A DNA stretch of 9,119 nucleotides from Eubacteriales bacterium. Its GTDB lineage: Bacteria; Bacillota; Clostridia; Acetivibrionales; STF1-152. The notes beneath the pieces are model-generated. The model had not been told where the DNA came from. It was given only the letters and a program-made list of their open reading frames with translations, and made no database searches. The DNA lies in assembly GCA_028703215.1 (NCBI GenBank), contig JAQVNH010000029.1, positions 1 through 9,119 of the forward strand, in the 5' to 3' direction. Shown piece after piece: positions 5,849 to 9,119 of this stretch (positions within the stretch are counted from its first letter, which is position 1; the number at the start of each line of letters is the position of its first letter). The translations under genes and the position numbers were made by a program.

Positions 5849-8518
5849 TTGGAAGATACGACAAAATCCCCGCAAAAGAGAACTTCAGTTTTTGTCAGAT
5901 TCAGGGAGTCGGTTTACAGACAGCGCATATTACTTTTAGCGTTCCTGCTTCCGCCTTTTATTATGGGAATAGCATATATGCTTCGAGGGATTTTCCCGGT
6001 AACGGGAAGGGATATCCTGATCGTTGATTTGTACCACCAGTACGCCCCGTTCGTGGCAGATCTTCAGGATAAATTACGATCTTTTTCGAGTCTTCTGTAT
6101 TCCTGGACAGCAGGACTCGGGACAAGCTTTCTTCCATTGCTTGCTTATTATATCTCCAGTCCTATAAATCTTTTGACAGTGTTTTTCCCCAAGGAATTTC
6201 TAACTGAGGCGATACTATTCCTTGTATTGGTAAAAGTCGGACTTGCCAGCGGATTTTTTGCAATATATCTCAAGGGTGTTTATAAAGAGAAGAATCTGGC
6301 TATGGTAGGTTTCTCTCTGCTATACGCGTTATCCGGATTTGTCATGGCGTATTCTTGGAACATAATGTGGCTGGATGTGATATACCTTCTTCCTCTCATA
6401 ATCCTTGGGCTTGTGAAGCTTGTCAGGGACGGCAAATTTGCGCTGTATGTCATCGCTCTTGCTTTGGCGCTAATATCGAATTTTTACATGGCATTTTTTG
6501 CGTGTGTTTTTACGCTGTTTTACTTTCCCGTCTGCCTGTTTCAATATCAGGAGGAAAGAAAGAATTCTTTCCTTTTTAAGAAAACAGCGCTTTTCGGAGG
6601 AGCGTCCCTGCTGGGGGGCGGAATATCGGCCATAATCGTGCTGCCCACATATTTTGCGCTGCAATTGTCTTCGGCGGCGGGCGATAAGATCCCGGGCTCG
6701 ATTACGCAATACTATGACTTGATCGACTTTATAAGCAGGCATTTCACGCTGGCGGAACCGACTATCAGAGACGGCATGCCGAATCTTTACAGCGGAATAA
6801 TAGTGCTGATTCTTGTTCCTGTGTATTTTTTCAGCAAAAGTATTCGACTGAGAGAAAAACTGCTGCACGGATTACTCCTGCTCTTTCTGATTTTAAGCTT
6901 TAATACGAATGTGCTGAATTTTTTATGGCACGGGCAGCATTTTCCAAATCAATTGCCTTACAGGTTTTCATTCGTATATATTTTCTTCGTTTTATCTATG
7001 TGCTATAAGGGTTTCAAAAAGCTTGACGAGTTTACGGGAAAGCAAATAGGAGCAATATGTGCCTCTGTACTTTTCTTTATTCTACTGTGGCAGAAGATCG
7101 GCTCCGAAATTCAGTTTTATTCATTCTACGCAAGCATCATCTTCATAGTTGTATATGCTGCGGCCATGACGTACGGCAGGGCAAGGGACAATGCCAAACA
7201 CGAGCATTTGATCGCGGTTTTGGCGTTTGCGATGATCGCCGAGATAGCTGTCGGGACTATCGGCGGCATATGGCAGGTCGATGGTTTGGAAGGCTATACA
7301 ACAAGGGATGGATATTCCAGCGGCGCAGAGGTGCGAGCGATCCGGGAAGCGGTGGAATCAATTGAAGGGAACGATGACAGCTTTTTCCGTATGGAAGTAT
7401 TTCCGCCCAGAACAACAAATGATCCGGCATTGTACGGATATAACGGCCTTTCGATATTTGCGTCGACGATACAGGAAAAACCTGTTAAATTGTTTGAAAA
7501 TATCGGGTTTCACAGCAACGGAATCAACAGTTATAAATATGAAGGCTCAGACATTTTGGCTGATTCATTTTTCGGGATAAAGTATATGATATACAGAGAC
7601 CTCGCAATCGACGAAAGCATGTTCCGCCAGATAGAAGAAAACGATGAAATAATAGTTTTTGAAAATCCGTATGTTTTGCCGCCGGGGATCCATTCGGGCT
7701 ATGACATAAAAGAATGGGAAAGCGGCTGGTCAATGCCATTTGATGCCCAAAACAAGCTTTATGCGGCTCTTTCGGGAATATATGACATTCTTGTGCCTCT
7801 TGATCAGGAGCATGGCGATCTGACGAACATGGAATTCACGAGTAAAAGCGGTTACAAATATTACGCTTTTACAAGGCATGACGAAAGGGATATTTCAGTA
7901 TGCAAAATAAAGACTTATGTTGAAAAGAGCCAGCATATCTATATGTATATCGATCCTCCGGTTAACGACATAAACGGCGCATATGCGTTTTTTGAAGGGA
8001 AATCGGTAGGATTCAACGGAACCAGAGCAACTATGGTCAACCTTGGATATATCGAGGCAGGAACAGAAATCGTGGTCCAACTGACATTCAGAGAAAATTC
8101 TCCGAAAAACGGCAGTCTTAATTTATACCTCTACGGACTGGAGAGAGAAAAATTCGAAGAAGCCATTTCGATAATCAAAGACCGATCCATGCTTGTTGAA
8201 AGCTTTTCGGATACAAGTATGAGCGGAACGATTAACGCTCCGGAAGACGGGTATATGGTAATGACTATCCCTTATGACAAGGGCTGGAAAGTCAAGGTCG
8301 ACGGACTCGAGAAAGAGACATTCGCTCTTGACAACTGTCTGCTCAGCTTTGAAATGGCTGCCGGCCGTCATTCTGTTGAGCTTAAGTTTATTCCGGATAA
8401 ATTTATTACGGGCGCAATAATCACGGTTTCTTCTGTCACTGTTCTTATTGCAGCGGTCATTTTAAGCATAAGAAGGAAAAATTCAAAAAAAGGCCTGAAT
8501 AATTCGCCGGATAAATAA
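5849..8518 (+). CDS. YfhO-family polytopic membrane glycosyltransferase-like protein
   Basis: The 889-residue protein has a short basic N-terminus, about a dozen hydrophobic segments between residues 27 and 475, a large extracytoplasmic domain (about 480-850) and a last membrane segment (852-873) with a basic tail. YfhO hallmarks are the first-loop motif DLYHQYAPF (60-68), NIMWLD (171-176), the QLPYRFSFVYIFF block (368-380) and IPYDKGWKVKVDG (807-819) near the end of the outer domain. Relatives have a GT-C-type fold; in Bacillus subtilis YfhO acts with the glycosyltransferase CsbB to decorate lipoteichoic acid from an undecaprenyl-phosphate sugar. No CsbB-like gene is in this window. The start is TTG: AAGGAG lies seven bases upstream, there is no upstream in-frame ATG, and the next ATG (residue 39) would delete the first membrane segment. 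The gene is apparently monocistronic. The acceptor polymer here is unknown. Confidence 0.9.
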   Translation: MEDTTKSPQKRTSVFVRFRESVYRQRILLLAFLLPPFIMGIAYMLRGIFPVTGRDILIVDLYHQYAPFVADLQDKLRSFSSLLYSWTAGLGTSFLPLLAYYISSPINLLTVFFPKEFLTEAILFLVLVKVGLASGFFAIYLKGVYKEKNLAMVGFSLLYALSGFVMAYSWNIMWLDVIYLLPLIILGLVKLVRDGKFALYVIALALALISNFYMAFFACVFTLFYFPVCLFQYQEERKNSFLFKKTALFGGASLLGGGISAIIVLPTYFALQLSSAAGDKIPGSITQYYDLIDFISRHFTLAEPTIRDGMPNLYSGIIVLILVPVYFFSKSIRLREKLLHGLLLLFLILSFNTNVLNFLWHGQHFPNQLPYRFSFVYIFFVLSMCYKGFKKLDEFTGKQIGAICASVLFFILLWQKIGSEIQFYSFYASIIFIVVYAAAMTYGRARDNAKHEHLIAVLAFAMIAEIAVGTIGGIWQVDGLEGYTTRDGYSSGAEVRAIREAVESIEGNDDSFFRMEVFPPRTTNDPALYGYNGLSIFASTIQEKPVKLFENIGFHSNGINSYKYEGSDILADSFFGIKYMIYRDLAIDESMFRQIEENDEIIVFENPYVLPPGIHSGYDIKEWESGWSMPFDAQNKLYAALSGIYDILVPLDQEHGDLTNMEFTSKSGYKYYAFTRHDERDISVCKIKTYVEKSQHIYMYIDPPVNDINGAYAFFEGKSVGFNGTRATMVNLGYIEAGTEIVVQLTFRENSPKNGSLNLYLYGLEREKFEEAISIIKDRSMLVESFSDTSMSGTINAPEDGYMVMTIPYDKGWKVKVDGLEKETFALDNCLLSFEMAAGRHSVELKFIPDKFITGAIITVSSVTVLIAAVILSIRRKNSKKGLNNSPDK

Positions 8519-8549
8519 AGGTTTTCCGTAAACACCAATTATTTTAATG

Positions 8550-8555
8550 TATAAT
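8550..8555 (+). promoter_or_regulatory. Candidate -10 box before the transposase-like gene
   Basis: A perfect TATAAT lies 46 bases before the ATG at 8602. No good -35 is found 16-18 bases upstream. No intrinsic terminator is visible after the YfhO gene, so read-through is also possible. Confidence 0.3.
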
Positions 8556-8601
8556 AGACATGCAGGGAATATATTATGTCTTTGGCTGCGAGGTGTTGTC
8601 A

Positions 8602-9119
8602 ATGCTGAGGTTGGATTACCCCGAATACGCGGAGGGAAAGATCACAATAGAAGAAGCGGCATTGCTTACTGACGAGCCAAATTTTCCTCCCGCACTTTTA
8701 TCGGCGGATAAAACACTCAATGACGAAAGATTTGAAGAGCACATAATCAAGGATTTCAATGTAAGGATCGGCAGGGGAAGCGTTCCGGTGAGGCCTTTCC
8801 TGAGACTAATGTTCCTCAAAAGACTTAACTCATGGGGATACGAGGCGCTTGTAAGAAATGTAAATGAAAATTACATGCTCAAACGTTTCTGCCGCATCCC
8901 GATGGACGAGCCTGTCCCTCACAGTACATCCCTTCTGAGAACTTACCGGAAATACGGGAGTTTAAAGGTCAATAAGATCCTCAAAGCTGTCGACAGAAAA
9001 AATATGTCCGGGGGTCCGGCCACAAAATTACATACAGACAATAATCTGATCGAATATCTCAAATCGGCAGCAGATAAAATAAGAAAGGTTTTTGGAATGA
9101 TCAGGGATGGAAAAGCAGG
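8602..9119 (+). CDS. DUF772-type transposase-like protein, N-terminal part (C-terminus beyond window)
   Basis: From ATG at 8602 the frame stays open for 172 codons to the right edge. Residues 63-119 (RPFLRLMFLKRL, then WGYEALVRNVNENYMLKRF, then PVPHSTSLLRTYRKYG) match the N-terminal helical DUF772 domain of IS5/IS1182-type transposases, where the pattern ends in a P-H-ST-L-R motif. Residues 142-165 (KLHTDNNLIEYLKSAADKIRKVFG) resemble the PTDS-LL-DGVRVL segment that follows the first catalytic Asp in such enzymes. The DTTVVE-like motif expected just before it is not recognisable; D131 in KAVDRKN is the only nearby Asp. GAGG (8590-8593) lies eight bases upstream. An in-frame ATG at 8560 has no ribosome site. 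It may be an active insertion-sequence transposase, a decayed one or a domesticated derivative; the missing C-terminal half prevents a decision. No terminal inverted repeat could be assigned from one side. Confidence 0.7.
   Translation, partial: MLRLDYPEYAEGKITIEEAALLTDEPNFPPALLSADKTLNDERFEEHIIKDFNVRIGRGSVPVRPFLRLMFLKRLNSWGYEALVRNVNENYMLKRFCRIPMDEPVPHSTSLLRTYRKYGSLKVNKILKAVDRKNMSGGPATKLHTDNNLIEYLKSAADKIRKVFGMIRDGKA

Noticed and set aside
6470..6868. Open frame of 132 codons on the minus strand
   Set aside because: It is antisense to the well-supported YfhO frame, and its translation shows no recognisable domain.
8560..8601. Upstream in-frame ATG at 8560 as the start of the transposase-like gene
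   Set aside because: It lacks a ribosome binding site and lies only five bases after the candidate TATAAT box, while the ATG at 8602 has GAGG at a good distance.
8911..8918. CCTGTCCC match to the REP-like core
   Set aside because: It is eight bases long, inside coding sequence of the transposase-like gene, and not followed by the rest of the unit; chance match.

Overview
The window looks like chromosomal DNA of a low-to-moderate GC Bacillota, most likely a clostridial anaerobe. This rests on AT-rich intergenic spacers, strong GGAGG-type ribosome binding sites, sigma-A-like TATAAT boxes and the gene families present (zinc-ribbon membrane proteins, LemA, DUF2207, YfhO). I cannot name a genus from the sequence.

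Layout. (1) Positions 1-622, minus strand: the N-terminal 207 codons of a PaaK/CapK-like adenylate-forming ligase that runs off the left edge. (2) Positions 623-800: AT-rich divergent promoter region. (3) Positions 801-4509, plus strand: four co-oriented genes that probably form one operon: a membrane protein with a zinc ribbon at each end, LemA, a DUF2207 membrane protein with a glycine-rich tail, and a small zinc-ribbon membrane protein. A good intrinsic terminator follows at 4579-4611. (4) Positions 4613-5602, minus strand: a two-domain SGNH/GDSL hydrolase, convergent with the operon. (5) Positions 5603-5848: a divergent promoter region holding a perfect 31-bp inverted repeat plus a third, degenerate copy of its outer unit, which looks like a REP/REPIN-type element. 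(6) Positions 5849-8518, plus strand: a YfhO-family polytopic membrane protein that starts at TTG. (7) Positions 8602-9119, plus strand: the N-terminal 172 codons of a DUF772-type transposase-like protein that runs off the right edge.

How the genes may work together. LemA and DUF2207 proteins are often neighbours in Bacillota, and both are membrane proteins of unsettled function. Here they are bracketed by two proteins whose N-terminal zinc ribbons are clearly related to each other, so a single membrane-associated module is a reasonable inference. YfhO relatives attach sugars from lipid carriers to cell-surface polymers, SGNH hydrolases often deacylate glycans, and CapK-like ligases occur in surface-polysaccharide loci. 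A general cell-envelope theme is therefore plausible, but the sequence does not show that the separate transcription units act together.

The least ordinary parts are the double zinc-ribbon protein and its operon, the REPIN-like palindrome lying in apparently untranscribed DNA between two divergent promoters, and the transposase-like fragment whose expected catalytic motif is not recognisable.
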